Shown: positions 14,210 through 22,486 of the stretch, piece after piece | Layout: every line of letters starts with the position of its first letter | How positions within the stretch are numbered: the first letter of the stretch is position 1 | Source of the DNA: a virus | Direction: 5' to 3' (one strand) | IMG/VR virus record: IMGVR_UViG_3300005617_000117 | Coordinates: 1-64,000 of that record | DNA: 64,000 nucleotides | Notes under the pieces: generated by a model | Database searches by the model: none | What the model was told of the DNA's origin: nothing | The model's input: only the letters and a program-made list of their open reading frames with translations | Program-made: the position numbers and the translations under genes

Positions 14210-15241
14210 ATGAAAAAGTATGATCCTGCTGCTGTTGCAGCCCTTAAGCTAACTGCCGCTCCTAATGCGTCAGAACGCGAACAAGCTCAGAAGGCTTTTG
14301 CCGCTGAACTTAACTGGCCTCTACGCCAGGGTGTTTTCGATCGTGACAACACGGGCGAAATTTATGAGCGTCAGGTTCTACAGCCCGGTGCTCAGGCCAA
14401 CTATCCTCTAGACTTCGTACGTCCTGGCGAAGAGGATAACTACATGGCGTTCACCATGCCCAAGCAGGGTAAGGTGCCTGAACGTCACGTTGAAGGCGAC
14501 GAGCTATGGGTTCCTACATTCCGAATTGCCAATTCAATCGATTGGGACATTCGGTATGCGGAAGAGGCTCGTTTCGACGTAATCATGCGAGCGATCCGGG
14601 TCTATGAAGCCGGTTTCGTCCGCAAGATCAACTCCGACGCATGGCGAACGATTCTCGCGGCGGCGGATGGTCGTGGCTTGATTGTCACTGCTAACGGCAG
14701 TGCTCCATTCACTGGCTCAAGCGTAGCTGTAACGGCTGCTGCGGGTCAGTTCACCAAGGAACTAATCAGCCGAATGAAGACGGCGATGGTTCGTGGTGCG
14801 GGTGGCAACGGCAACTCTGGTCGTCTAACTGACGTTTATCTCTCACTCGAAGCGATGGAAGACATCCGTGCGTGGGACGTAGACGAAATCGATGAGTTCA
14901 CTCGTCGTGAAATCTTCGTCAACCGTGAGTACGGACTAGCATCAATCTATGGTGTTATCCTCCACGAAATGACGGAGTTCGGTGAGGGCCAGGAATATGA
15001 AGTATTCCTATCCAGCACGCTTGGCCGTGCCCACCAGACACAGGCTTCTGCTCTATGCAAGGAGTTCTGCGTAGGACTCGATCTATCAACCAACGACTCA
15101 TTCGTAATGCCTATCCGTAAGGAACTAGAAACATACGAAGATCCTACTCTCTATCGTCAACAGAGAGCCGGAATCTACGGCTGGATGGAGCACGGTTTCG
15201 CCGTACTCGACGCTCGTAGAGTGATCCTTGGAGAGTTCTAA
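14210..15241 (+). CDS. Major capsid protein
   Basis: 343 residues, preceded by AAGGAG and followed by a strong terminator. Position after scaffold and decoration genes, size, and codon bias (GGT, CGT, CTA, TTC and GAA dominate) fit a very highly expressed coat protein of HK97 fold. Features include a helical N-terminus (AAALKLTAAPNASEREQAQK), a likely E-loop (YPLDFVRPGEEDNYMAF), and an alpha-beta C-terminal part (GLASIYGVILHEMTEFGEGQ). No cleavage site is obvious to me. Assignment rests on context and composition rather than a diagnostic motif. Confidence 0.75.
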   Translation: MKKYDPAAVAALKLTAAPNASEREQAQKAFAAELNWPLRQGVFDRDNTGEIYERQVLQPGAQANYPLDFVRPGEEDNYMAFTMPKQGKVPERHVEGDELWVPTFRIANSIDWDIRYAEEARFDVIMRAIRVYEAGFVRKINSDAWRTILAAADGRGLIVTANGSAPFTGSSVAVTAAAGQFTKELISRMKTAMVRGAGGNGNSGRLTDVYLSLEAMEDIRAWDVDEIDEFTRREIFVNREYGLASIYGVILHEMTEFGEGQEYEVFLSSTLGRAHQTQASALCKEFCVGLDLSTNDSFVMPIRKELETYEDPTLYRQQRAGIYGWMEHGFAVLDARRVILGEF

Positions 15242-15274
15242 TCTCTGAAAAGTTAGTCTTAGTTTTGTAATCTT

Positions 15275-15308
15275 GGGGGCGGGGCATGATAGCCTCGCCC
15301 CCATTTTG
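15275..15308 (+). terminator. Terminator after the major capsid gene
   Basis: GGGGGCGGGGC, loop ATGATA, GCCTCGCCCCC, then ATTTTG. This is an 11-bp GC-rich stem with one G-U pair. The U-tract is short, so read-through into the two small genes downstream is likely. Confidence 0.8.
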
Positions 15309-15324
15309 CTTCAGGAGTATCAAC

Positions 15325-15519
15325 ATGGAAACAGTAACAACGGGGACAACTGGAACAACACCTCCTCCTCACAAGTTAACGACTACGTTAACCGACCCTG
15401 CGACGGGCGACGTTTATGTGCTCGAAACTATTCAGGGCGAAGGAGAAACTTTGACAGAGTTTATTACTCGTCACAGAGCGGCAGTATCTGCATTACGTAG
15501 AATTTTGAAGGGATCATAA
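15325..15519 (+). CDS. Small protein, tandem paralogue A
   Basis: 64 residues from ATG 15325, chosen for its AGGAG; the frame extends up to an ATG in the terminator loop, which is not credible. The Thr/Pro-rich N-terminus (METVTTGTTGTTPPPH) precedes a basic helix, GETLTEFITRHRAAVSALRR. That helix is closely matched in the next gene (KETLVAWFKRHQAAVTAVNR), so this is a tandem duplication. Function unknown; possibly a minor head component made in large amounts given its place right after the capsid gene. Confidence 0.65.
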   Translation: METVTTGTTGTTPPPHKLTTTLTDPATGDVYVLETIQGEGETLTEFITRHRAAVSALRRILKGS

Positions 15520-15529
15520 GGAGTATATC

Positions 15530-15745
15530 ATGGCTACAGCACCAGGGACACCAAGTCCAACCGACACAGCGGCACCAGCGGCGGCGAGCGGGCAAACACT
15601 CTCAACGAGTTGCCCCGACCCTAAGAATCCGGGATCTCCGTGGGTCATTACGACAACTCGTCTACCTAAAGAGACGTTAGTTGCTTGGTTTAAGAGACAT
15701 CAGGCTGCGGTAACTGCGGTAAATCGTTTCCTTAAAGATGTCTAA
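15530..15745 (+). CDS. Small protein, tandem paralogue B
   Basis: 71 residues, with GGAG 10 bases upstream. The Ala/Thr/Pro-rich N-terminus is followed by a short beta part (GSPWVITTTRLP) and the same C-terminal helix as its neighbour, KETLVAWFKRHQAAVTAVNR. The end overlaps the RNase H gene by 8 bases. Confidence 0.65.
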   Translation: MATAPGTPSPTDTAAPAAASGQTLSTSCPDPKNPGSPWVITTTRLPKETLVAWFKRHQAAVTAVNRFLKDV

Positions 15746-16181
15746 ACTAACTGTATACACCGATGGCTCTTGCCGGTGCGATACCGGCAAGGGCGGTTGG
15801 GGAGCAGTTATTATTTTAGAGGACGGCACAATTCACAAGTTATCGGGTTCAGAACCGCGAACAACAAACAATCGGATGGAACTACTAGCAGCAATTAAAG
15901 CTTTAGAGTTTATTGCCGAAAAATTTGATACTAAAAATAATATTACATTCTATACAGATTCTACTTATCTTTCTCGTGGCATGACTGAATGGACCAAGGG
16001 ATGGAAGAAAAGACAGTGGAAAATGAAGAATGGAAAAGCCATGAAAAATCAGGATTTATGGCTGCAACTTGATACTTTGGCTTGTTGCCAAAAAGCTAAA
16101 TGGAAATGGATTAAGGCACATAACGGGAATAAGTACAACGAAATGGCGGACGGTCTAGCTCAAGAGGCTTCTTTGCCATAG
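15738..16181 (+). CDS. rnhA: Ribonuclease HI
   Basis: 147 residues, close to the normal 150-155 for type I enzymes. All four catalytic acids can be placed: Asp9 (VYTDGS), Glu48 (NNRMELLAA), Asp74 (FYTDST) and Asp138 (NEMADGLA), with the assisting His128 (KAHNG). The basic handle-like segment WTKGWKKRQWKMKNGK is present. It degrades RNA in RNA-DNA hybrids, for example primers or R-loops. The location among virion genes, away from the replication module at 44-54 kb, is unexpected. It ends in TAG, which forms part of the TAGTGTATT motif. Confidence 0.92.
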   Translation: MSKLTVYTDGSCRCDTGKGGWGAVIILEDGTIHKLSGSEPRTTNNRMELLAAIKALEFIAEKFDTKNNITFYTDSTYLSRGMTEWTKGWKKRQWKMKNGKAMKNQDLWLQLDTLACCQKAKWKWIKAHNGNKYNEMADGLAQEASLP

Positions 16182-16189
16182 TGTATTAT
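16178..16189 (+). promoter_or_regulatory. TAGTGTATTATT motif overlapping the RNase H stop
   Basis: TAGTGTATTATTTCCTGGGAG starts at 16179 with the stop codon as its first three bases, 27 bases before ATG 16206. It would give a very short leader carrying the GGGAG ribosome-binding site. Confidence 0.5.
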
Positions 16190-16205
16190 TTCCTGGGAGA
16201 AACGC

Positions 16206-17072
16206 ATGGCCAAAGTATTAACTGTAGGTGGCGACTTAAATCAACTGGATATATTTTTAAGTGCTAATGGCGTTCCTGTTGCTGCCAGCGGTATTTCGTT
16301 TAATGTCTATGACGCCAATAATGTCTTAGCTGTCTCGGGCGTCCCAACTAATCCAGAAACAGGAAAATACCTAGGAAGTGGTGTTGTTCCAGACGGTTTC
16401 GTTCTTGGAAGTTGGCATATTGACTGGCTTATCATTCCTACGGGCTCTGCCCAAATTACGGCCTCCGAGGATTTTGATGTTCAAGCTTTATCAGTCAGTT
16501 TTGGCTTCACGCCACCCGGCTCAATTACTTTTAATATTTATGACGCCGTTCGTATCGATGTCGGTGATCCAGACGCATTAATTTTCAATGACGAATATTT
16601 ACAGCGTGTTCTTATTAAAGCAGTCAGACGCCTCAATCAAGCCTTGGGACTAGCGGTCAAAATGCATGGCCCAACAGGAGTTGAAGGGGAATACGGTGGT
16701 CGCCGAATTCGCGTATATCCATTAACCGTAGACGTTGAGGCCGGTACGATCAGTCCAAATGATGACGAATACGCGGACCTTATTATTCTACAAATGGAAT
16801 ACATTATTAAGACCAGTGAAATATCCGCTCTTAAGCGTTTGAATGCATCCCTGGCATCATCTGTGTTTCAAGGATCTGTTGGTAGTGCTCAAAGTGATGG
16901 CGTATCAGTTACGAATGCGGACGGCGTACAAGTAAGCGTTAGCGTCGGTCGATTCCAGACGAGAGCATCGCTTTATCGATTGGATGTTGAGTTGCTTCGA
17001 GACGAATTGAATGCGGCAATCAAACGATTCTTAGGCAGACTGTCGGGCAACTTCGGAAAGATGATTTATTAA
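16206..17072 (+). CDS. Probable head-tail connector (adaptor-like) with an N-terminal beta domain
   Basis: 288 residues. Residues 1-100 are beta-rich and Ig-like (LDIFLSANGVPVAASGISFN and on). Residues from 105 (TFNIYDAVRIDVGDP, then NDEYLQRVLIKAVRRLNQAL) follow the short all-helical adaptor pattern of phage connector proteins, including a central aspartate-rich strand. The C-terminal helix (RLDVELLRDELNAAIKRFLG) completes it. The place after capsid genes supports a role in joining head and tail. Confidence 0.5.
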   Translation: MAKVLTVGGDLNQLDIFLSANGVPVAASGISFNVYDANNVLAVSGVPTNPETGKYLGSGVVPDGFVLGSWHIDWLIIPTGSAQITASEDFDVQALSVSFGFTPPGSITFNIYDAVRIDVGDPDALIFNDEYLQRVLIKAVRRLNQALGLAVKMHGPTGVEGEYGGRRIRVYPLTVDVEAGTISPNDDEYADLIILQMEYIIKTSEISALKRLNASLASSVFQGSVGSAQSDGVSVTNADGVQVSVSVGRFQTRASLYRLDVELLRDELNAAIKRFLGRLSGNFGKMIY

Positions 17073-17074
17073 AC

Positions 17075-17656
17075 ATGGCCCTTAGACCATTTAGACAAGT
17101 TGAAGACATATATGACTATGACTTGCCCGTTCTAGAGACATCAGAACGAGGAGGCATTCTTTCATATGCTACTGCTTCCGGTCTAACATATTTACAGTAC
17201 GCGAGAGAGCCTAGCGGAGTTGTGCCTTTGGGGCTGCAATTAAACGATGTGGAATGGCTGAATTATCAGTATCAGCCTTATCCTCACGCCCGCGACGTAA
17301 GACTCCCATACGACGTTGTTAAAGTCGCCTTGCAGGGGCTTTTCGAGACTGACTGGCTTTACCTCGTAGGTGATATCTATGCAGGAATGCCAGCTTATGT
17401 GGGCCCTTCTGGCACATTTACAAATCTATCTTCTTTGGGAGGATATAGAGTTGGTAAATTTATGAGTGCTCTCGATCCTGATCCACATAATGTAACTATT
17501 GCTGGCTTAGGCTTTTCACGAAGTTTTCAAGAGCCACAAACCCACAACATTGTTATTGAAAATGACCAACGAGATCGTGTTACCGTCTTCTCGCCCGGGT
17601 ATGCCCGCGTGCGTATAGATCAGGGCACAATTCTAAGATCACAGGTGGGACAATAA
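17075..17656 (+). CDS. Capsid decoration-like protein (paralogue 2)
   Basis: 193 residues. Aligns by eye with the protein at 13700: LETSERGGILSYATASG versus TVSGVAERGGILSFVPG, then PLGLQLNDVEWLNYQYQP versus PAGLLLDDVEAINNMNQP, and VGKFMSALDPD versus VGRALSALGSD. It has about 35 additional residues at the C-terminus. Embedded between connector genes rather than capsid genes, so it may occupy a different site in the virion such as the neck. Start ATG 17075 has only a weak Shine-Dalgarno. Confidence 0.6.
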   Translation: MALRPFRQVEDIYDYDLPVLETSERGGILSYATASGLTYLQYAREPSGVVPLGLQLNDVEWLNYQYQPYPHARDVRLPYDVVKVALQGLFETDWLYLVGDIYAGMPAYVGPSGTFTNLSSLGGYRVGKFMSALDPDPHNVTIAGLGFSRSFQEPQTHNIVIENDQRDRVTVFSPGYARVRIDQGTILRSQVGQ

Positions 17657-18192
17657 TGATTAATGTACCCGCAAATCAAAATCTTACTGCCAGTAGCGGC
17701 ATCGTTAATATGGGCTATTTGGCCGATCTCTATCATTCTATGATGGACGAAATGCTAGATGATATGGGTCGAGAAGTAACAATTCATTTAGAGCCGCAGA
17801 TTGCTTCTGATACTACAACTAATAGCCAGCCCCAAGTAATGCAATTAAATCCATTTTTTGGTCGTACGGTGTCGCCAAGCCCAAGTACAAAAGGGCCCGG
17901 AGTCAAAATCACACAACGAGACACGACTTACAAGGCTCATATTAGAGTCGGCCCTTACGCCGGTCCCAACTTAAGTGGTATGGGCACTTTGAAAGAAAAT
18001 GAGGCAATGATTACGGTCGTCATTGGTGCATTGTCTCATATTAAGGCGTGCCGTTCAATCAGCATTGAAGGCCGTCGTTATAGCGTATTAACAACAAGAC
18101 CGATTGGCCTTATTGACCGTAAATATGTGATGGTGAAAATAGCAGAAATTCAGGAGTCTGATATTAAAGACGATACAGGAACTAATGGTTAA
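17656..18192 (+). CDS. Probable head-closure (stopper) protein
   Basis: 178 residues, overlapping neighbours by one base on each side. A helical start (GYLADLYHSMMDEMLDDMGR) leads into a beta domain ending in RSISIEGRRYSVLTTRPIGL and KYVMVKIAEIQ, a pattern common in small head-tail joining proteins. No diagnostic motif; the assignment is from gene order. Confidence 0.4.
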   Translation: MINVPANQNLTASSGIVNMGYLADLYHSMMDEMLDDMGREVTIHLEPQIASDTTTNSQPQVMQLNPFFGRTVSPSPSTKGPGVKITQRDTTYKAHIRVGPYAGPNLSGMGTLKENEAMITVVIGALSHIKACRSISIEGRRYSVLTTRPIGLIDRKYVMVKIAEIQESDIKDDTGTNG

Positions 18193-19220
18193 TGGGACTA
18201 GAATATAAATTACGCAGCACTCTAAAGCTGAACTACAAACTATTCCTAGACATGTGCTTCTTGCGAGAAGGTGGATTTACTACTGTCGCAAGTGGTCAGC
18301 AATTCTATGACGGTAGTGTAATGAGTTCATTGGTTCCAGACGAAAGTGCTCATGAGCTTTTCACGGGAATGCAAGTGGGTCAGGTTTGGCAATCAGCTTT
18401 CAGACAGTGGGTCTATGAATCTGGAGTGCCAGTTGATGGATCGCTTATTACTGCTCCTCCGCAGGTTGCTTCTGGTGTTTATATTCACGGTGCTTTTAGG
18501 CGGCCTGATGATCCTATATTTGCTCATAAGGTTGACTTTATTAATGGCCGTATTATTTTTGATAGCCCATTGCCATTAAATACCGAAGTTCACGCCGATT
18601 TTACCTACAGACATGTGAGGGTGGGCTTTGAGCATCAATTTAATCAGCAGTTTAATGACGGTTATATTGAGAGCAAATTTACAACTAATCCCGAAACTTC
18701 GATGCAGCTTGTGTACCCCTCGGGTACTAAACAGCCGTTCCCGGCCGTCTTTATTGAGGTTGATGGTAGAGATCATGCGGCCTATGAATTGGGCAATCGC
18801 TCTCTCATTACTCAGGACGAGATTAAATTTCATATTTGGGCCCTAGACGATCTCCAACGCGACAATATTGTGGATATCCTATATTCACAGACTAATAAAA
18901 CCATTCCTTTAATTAACTTTAATATTGCCCCTATTCCATTATCTGGCATATTCAATGAGATTTCGCCCGAGTATATCGCTTACCAAGATTTATTAAGAAA
19001 TAACAGGATCGTGACGACTATTGGCTCCGGCACGCCCCTAAGATATATGTCTTATATCGATAAGACTGTATTGCAAAATGAAGGAGCTACGCAAGAGTAC
19101 GAGAGGGCTCTTGTTACATTCTACGTCAAGACATATCTAAACGCCCCAGTAACCCCACTTGGACATGTTTTTGCCCCGATTAGTGACATTCCGTCCTTGG
19201 GGGACACGGCATTTAGCTAA
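18192..19220 (+). CDS. Neck or tail-completion protein, unknown
   Basis: 342 residues with a mixed beta profile. The part PAVFIEVDGRDHAAYELGNR followed by DEIKFHIWALDDLQRDNIVD suggests a tail-terminator-like or connector fold. It precedes the tail tube gene, where tail completion proteins usually lie. I cannot name a family. Confidence 0.45.
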   Translation: MGLEYKLRSTLKLNYKLFLDMCFLREGGFTTVASGQQFYDGSVMSSLVPDESAHELFTGMQVGQVWQSAFRQWVYESGVPVDGSLITAPPQVASGVYIHGAFRRPDDPIFAHKVDFINGRIIFDSPLPLNTEVHADFTYRHVRVGFEHQFNQQFNDGYIESKFTTNPETSMQLVYPSGTKQPFPAVFIEVDGRDHAAYELGNRSLITQDEIKFHIWALDDLQRDNIVDILYSQTNKTIPLINFNIAPIPLSGIFNEISPEYIAYQDLLRNNRIVTTIGSGTPLRYMSYIDKTVLQNEGATQEYERALVTFYVKTYLNAPVTPLGHVFAPISDIPSLGDTAFS

Positions 19221-19225
19221 TGTTG

Positions 19226-19238
19226 CTTAGTGTATTTA
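19226..19238 (+). promoter_or_regulatory. TTAGTGTATTTAA motif before the tail tube gene
   Basis: TTAGTGTATTTAATGCG begins at 19227, in the 78-base gap before ATG 19299. The leader that follows contains an inverted repeat, TTAGGGAT (19244) with ATCCC-like CTTAATCCC (19262), which could fold at the transcript 5' end. Confidence 0.5.
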
Positions 19239-19298
19239 ATGCGTTAGGGATACTTTAACTTCTTAATCCCTGGCGAATTAAAAGGCAGGAGAAATTAA

Positions 19299-20702
19299 AT
19301 GGTCAATAATCGTGTGTTCTGGCCAATCGAGCAAGTTGCGATCAAGGCAAACTCTATTGCGGCCACAGGGGCTGTCGCTCCCGTAAACTCAAGACGATAC
19401 ATTACTGGAGCCTTAGCTTCAGGTGTTAACGAAGTTGGAAATCAATGGGAAGTACCGCGTGGTTTGCAGTCTGCTGGTATGACAACTACATTCAATCTAG
19501 AACAGGTTTTCCAGATTGGACAGGTTGAAATTTACGAGAACTCTGAACGTCAGCCTGACGTAGAAATGACTCTAAGCAAGGCTATCGACGGTTCAAAGCC
19601 CATCTTCTTCATGGTGACTGACCCAACTCAGGGCAACGACATCGTAGCTCGTACTCAGAGCTTCAAGGTTGACGTTGCGATGGAGATTTATCCCGACTCA
19701 CAGTTCCGTGCAACAGGTCGTCCAATTACGATCGTCACGGCGTCGGGAATGGTTATTTCCAACATTTCGTACACGTTCCCCGTTGACGGCTTCGTAACAG
19801 AAGACATCACGCTTGTTGGTAACGACAAGATTTGGGGTACGCTCATCAACATTTCCGGTCAGACGCTCGGCAATGGTGGTACCGAAGCATTAGTCAACTT
19901 CGGTGACGATCAGAACGGCGGAAATCCAAGTGCTCCAAAGGGCTTACCTTCCGGCGTATTCGGACATGATGGAATCACCTCCCCTCTAGTTGAGGGTGGT
20001 GCCTTCGAACTTGCTGGTGGAACGGACGTAAACGGTGTAATTATCGTTGGCTCTGGTATCCAGCGTCGTGAAGACGTAGACCTACGCCGAAGCGTACTTC
20101 CAAAGGATATTCCTGGCATCAAGCAGTTCGCAAGTTCTGGTATCAATGCCGCATTCGTAAACGGCGGATTCGGTGCCCAAGGACCGGGAACGGCTTCTGC
20201 ATCAACACAGTTAATTGGTGATGCGAATACCGACTTCGTTCAGGAGCACATCCAGACGATTACGGTTTCAGTAGACCTTGGCCGTGATGACATCTTCGAA
20301 CTTGGTTCAAAGCGTCCTTTCGCAAAGGTTGTATCCTTCCCGATCGAAGTAACGGCCTCAGTAGAGGTTATTACTGCTCAGGGCGACCTAGTAGATGCTA
20401 GATCAGACTTGGACATCGGACCAGACAACACTGCTCCGAACCAGACGATGATTATTAGAACTGCTGACGGTCTACAGGTAGACCTTGGTGATGCGATGAG
20501 ACTCCAGGGCGTAGAGGTTGGTGGCGGAGACGCGGGTGGCGACAACATGACTGTAACCTACAACTTCGTAGGCTACAACACGTTCAACGTCAGTCACGAC
20601 TTCTTCCAGCCGAACCACAGAGTCATCATCTTTGAGACTGGCTTGAGCCGATTCAACGTTGGTTCACCACGCTTCAATAGAGCAGGACTAGGAATCTTCT
20701 AA
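19299..20702 (+). CDS. Major tail tube protein (probable)
   Basis: 467 residues with capsid-like codon bias, preceded by AGGAG and followed by a strong terminator, as expected for an abundant tail protein. Beta-rich throughout, with repeated Gly-rich loops. Two similar regions, QVFQIGQVEIYENSERQPDV near residue 68 and TVSVDLGRDDIFELGSKRPF near 325, suggest an internal duplication of a tube domain, so one subunit might contribute two tube-like folds. The alternative of a tail sheath is not supported by any sheath motif I can see. Confidence 0.55.
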   Translation: MVNNRVFWPIEQVAIKANSIAATGAVAPVNSRRYITGALASGVNEVGNQWEVPRGLQSAGMTTTFNLEQVFQIGQVEIYENSERQPDVEMTLSKAIDGSKPIFFMVTDPTQGNDIVARTQSFKVDVAMEIYPDSQFRATGRPITIVTASGMVISNISYTFPVDGFVTEDITLVGNDKIWGTLINISGQTLGNGGTEALVNFGDDQNGGNPSAPKGLPSGVFGHDGITSPLVEGGAFELAGGTDVNGVIIVGSGIQRREDVDLRRSVLPKDIPGIKQFASSGINAAFVNGGFGAQGPGTASASTQLIGDANTDFVQEHIQTITVSVDLGRDDIFELGSKRPFAKVVSFPIEVTASVEVITAQGDLVDARSDLDIGPDNTAPNQTMIIRTADGLQVDLGDAMRLQGVEVGGGDAGGDNMTVTYNFVGYNTFNVSHDFFQPNHRVIIFETGLSRFNVGSPRFNRAGLGIF

Positions 20703-20714
20703 GAGTAATTAAAA

Positions 20715-20749
20715 CCCCCGGGGGAATTTGCCCCCGGGGGATCTTTTTT
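20715..20749 (+). terminator. Terminator after the tail tube gene
   Basis: CCCCCGGGGG, AATTTG, CCCCCGGGGG, then ATCTTTTTTG. Each arm is itself a palindrome. The U-tract ends 10 bases before the next start codon (20760), leaving almost no room for an independent promoter. Confidence 0.9.
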
Positions 20750-20759
20750 GGTGTTAGGT

Positions 20760-21932
20760 ATGGAAACGGTACAGGATATTTTGAATTATATTCTATGGGA
20801 TCGTCGCTTAGTTCTATTGCCAGATGGCAATGCTCTCGTCATACTAAATCCCACTCTAGAGGACAAAAATCGTGCCACTCTAGAAAAGCAAATTGTCATG
20901 CGACAAGCCTCGATTATGGAACTTCCCTCGGAAGATATTATATTTAAAAATGCCCGTGAAGGCGGAGAATGGACCGAAGAAGACGACCTGATTATTAAAG
21001 AGGCGGAAAATCATATCAAATTTCTAGAGTCAGAAAAGGCCCGACATAAGAGTGCGGCCAGAAAATCGGGCCTGGATAAGCAAATAGAAGAGACTAAGAA
21101 CAAGTTAGCTCTTGCTATGGAAAAGAAACAGAATCTCAGTACGTTAAGTGCCGAATACATGGGCAACGAGGCACAGGTCTTTGCTCTTATTAAAGCTACC
21201 GTAAGAAAAATGGACGGTTTACCTTTATTTGATGAAAACAATGGCGTTGCTAAACTCAAAGAGTCCGATGGTGGCTTAATTGCTACGCTTATTAGGGAAG
21301 TTATGACGGAGGGCGTACTGCCGCATTCAGAGATTCGGAAAGCCGCACGATCAATTGAGTGGCGGATGGTATGGACTCTTAATAGAGAGAATCTGGCAGC
21401 CTTATTTGGGACTCTTCCGGCTAACCTATCTTTTAATCAAAGAATGCTTGTTTATTGGAGCCGTGTCTATGATATGGCTTACGAATCTACCGAGAAACCT
21501 GATGACGATATTATTCAGGATGATGAAAAGTTCGACACTTGGCTTAAGAATCGTAACGAAGATAAGACCGACTCCGAAAAACTTAAAAAGACGGGCGGCA
21601 CGGACCACCACGAAAAGGGCGTAATCCTCGACGGTTATTATGTTGATGAGTGTACGTGTGGAGTGGCGGATATTAAGGTTAAGGGGCATGGAGAGCGTCC
21701 TAGACACGCTAACACATGTTTCTATGGCACATACAGGAAGTATACCCGCGAAGAGAAGAATAAGATTGCTGACGGCATATACGCCCGTAACTCCAGACGC
21801 ATTCAGATGCTCCAGACTCAAGAGCAGATGAAGGTCGCGGAGGTCGGTTTAATCGATGAAAAGGATCTTCGTACGAAGAAGTCAAGAATGCTCTTGGGAT
21901 CTAACCAAGAAGTTCACAGGATTAATAGATAA
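20760..21932 (+). CDS. Tail assembly-related protein (chaperone region)
   Basis: 390 residues from ATG 20760; TTG 20748 and GTG 20751 are also in frame and none has a good Shine-Dalgarno. It is highly charged and helical, with a coiled coil at about 90-135 (SAARKSGLDKQIEETKNKLA). Residues about 290-325 hold Cys and His residues (YYVDECTCGVADIKVKGHGE, then HANTCF), a possible zinc site. Genes between the tail tube and tape measure usually encode tail assembly chaperones, which is my inference here. Confidence 0.45.
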   Translation: METVQDILNYILWDRRLVLLPDGNALVILNPTLEDKNRATLEKQIVMRQASIMELPSEDIIFKNAREGGEWTEEDDLIIKEAENHIKFLESEKARHKSAARKSGLDKQIEETKNKLALAMEKKQNLSTLSAEYMGNEAQVFALIKATVRKMDGLPLFDENNGVAKLKESDGGLIATLIREVMTEGVLPHSEIRKAARSIEWRMVWTLNRENLAALFGTLPANLSFNQRMLVYWSRVYDMAYESTEKPDDDIIQDDEKFDTWLKNRNEDKTDSEKLKKTGGTDHHEKGVILDGYYVDECTCGVADIKVKGHGERPRHANTCFYGTYRKYTREEKNKIADGIYARNSRRIQMLQTQEQMKVAEVGLIDEKDLRTKKSRMLLGSNQEVHRINR

Positions 21933-22486
21933 TGCAAAAAACATCAAAAGCTATACTCACCGAAAGTATTGAAAGACGAATGAAGCATGTCATGGTACAG
22001 CTTCTTAAGCAATTCGAGGAAAGATTTCCCGCTCTCAGCGATGACCAATATGGTCGCTTATTTAAGTTCGATATTAAGAACCAATTTAATGACGCTATGC
22101 GGGCGACGCGAGACGAGATCCGTGACTACGATGTAGAATATCGGCCAATGCGTTTTAATCCAGATAATACGCTTAGTGTGACAAAAGCTTTTATCGAGGG
22201 CGTCCAGCACATTTACTTTAATTCTATAGGCCCAGGAATGAAGATTGTTGCGGGGTTTAGTCCAGATAATTGTAGAATATTGGAAGCTATTAGAAGAGAA
22301 TTGGGCACGGGAATTGTTTATTCCTCATTTGATAATAAGACAGTAACATTTTCTGTGAATGGATTAGAGAACTGTATTAATGCAGTTATTCCATTTATGG
22401 ATCTATATAAATTACTTTCTCCGGTACAGTCTGAATATGCTACCTGGAGAAATATCGTGATTGGCGTTTACAATGGAGATAGGTAA
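21932..22486 (+). CDS. Unknown protein between tail tube and tape measure
   Basis: 184 residues, overlapping its neighbours by one base on both sides (TAATG). Helical N-terminus (ESIERRMKHVMVQLLKQFEE) then a mixed domain. No family recognised; probably tail assembly. Confidence 0.5.
   Translation: MQKTSKAILTESIERRMKHVMVQLLKQFEERFPALSDDQYGRLFKFDIKNQFNDAMRATRDEIRDYDVEYRPMRFNPDNTLSVTKAFIEGVQHIYFNSIGPGMKIVAGFSPDNCRILEAIRRELGTGIVYSSFDNKTVTFSVNGLENCINAVIPFMDLYKLLSPVQSEYATWRNIVIGVYNGDR

Noticed and set aside
18314-18322. TAGTGTAAT match inside the gene at 18192
   Set aside because: It lies early in a coding region without a start codon or terminator nearby, so I treat it as background for the motif.
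20715-20740. Repeated CCCCCGGGGG as a replication origin or recombination site
   Set aside because: The two copies form one terminator hairpin with a U-tract, which explains them fully.
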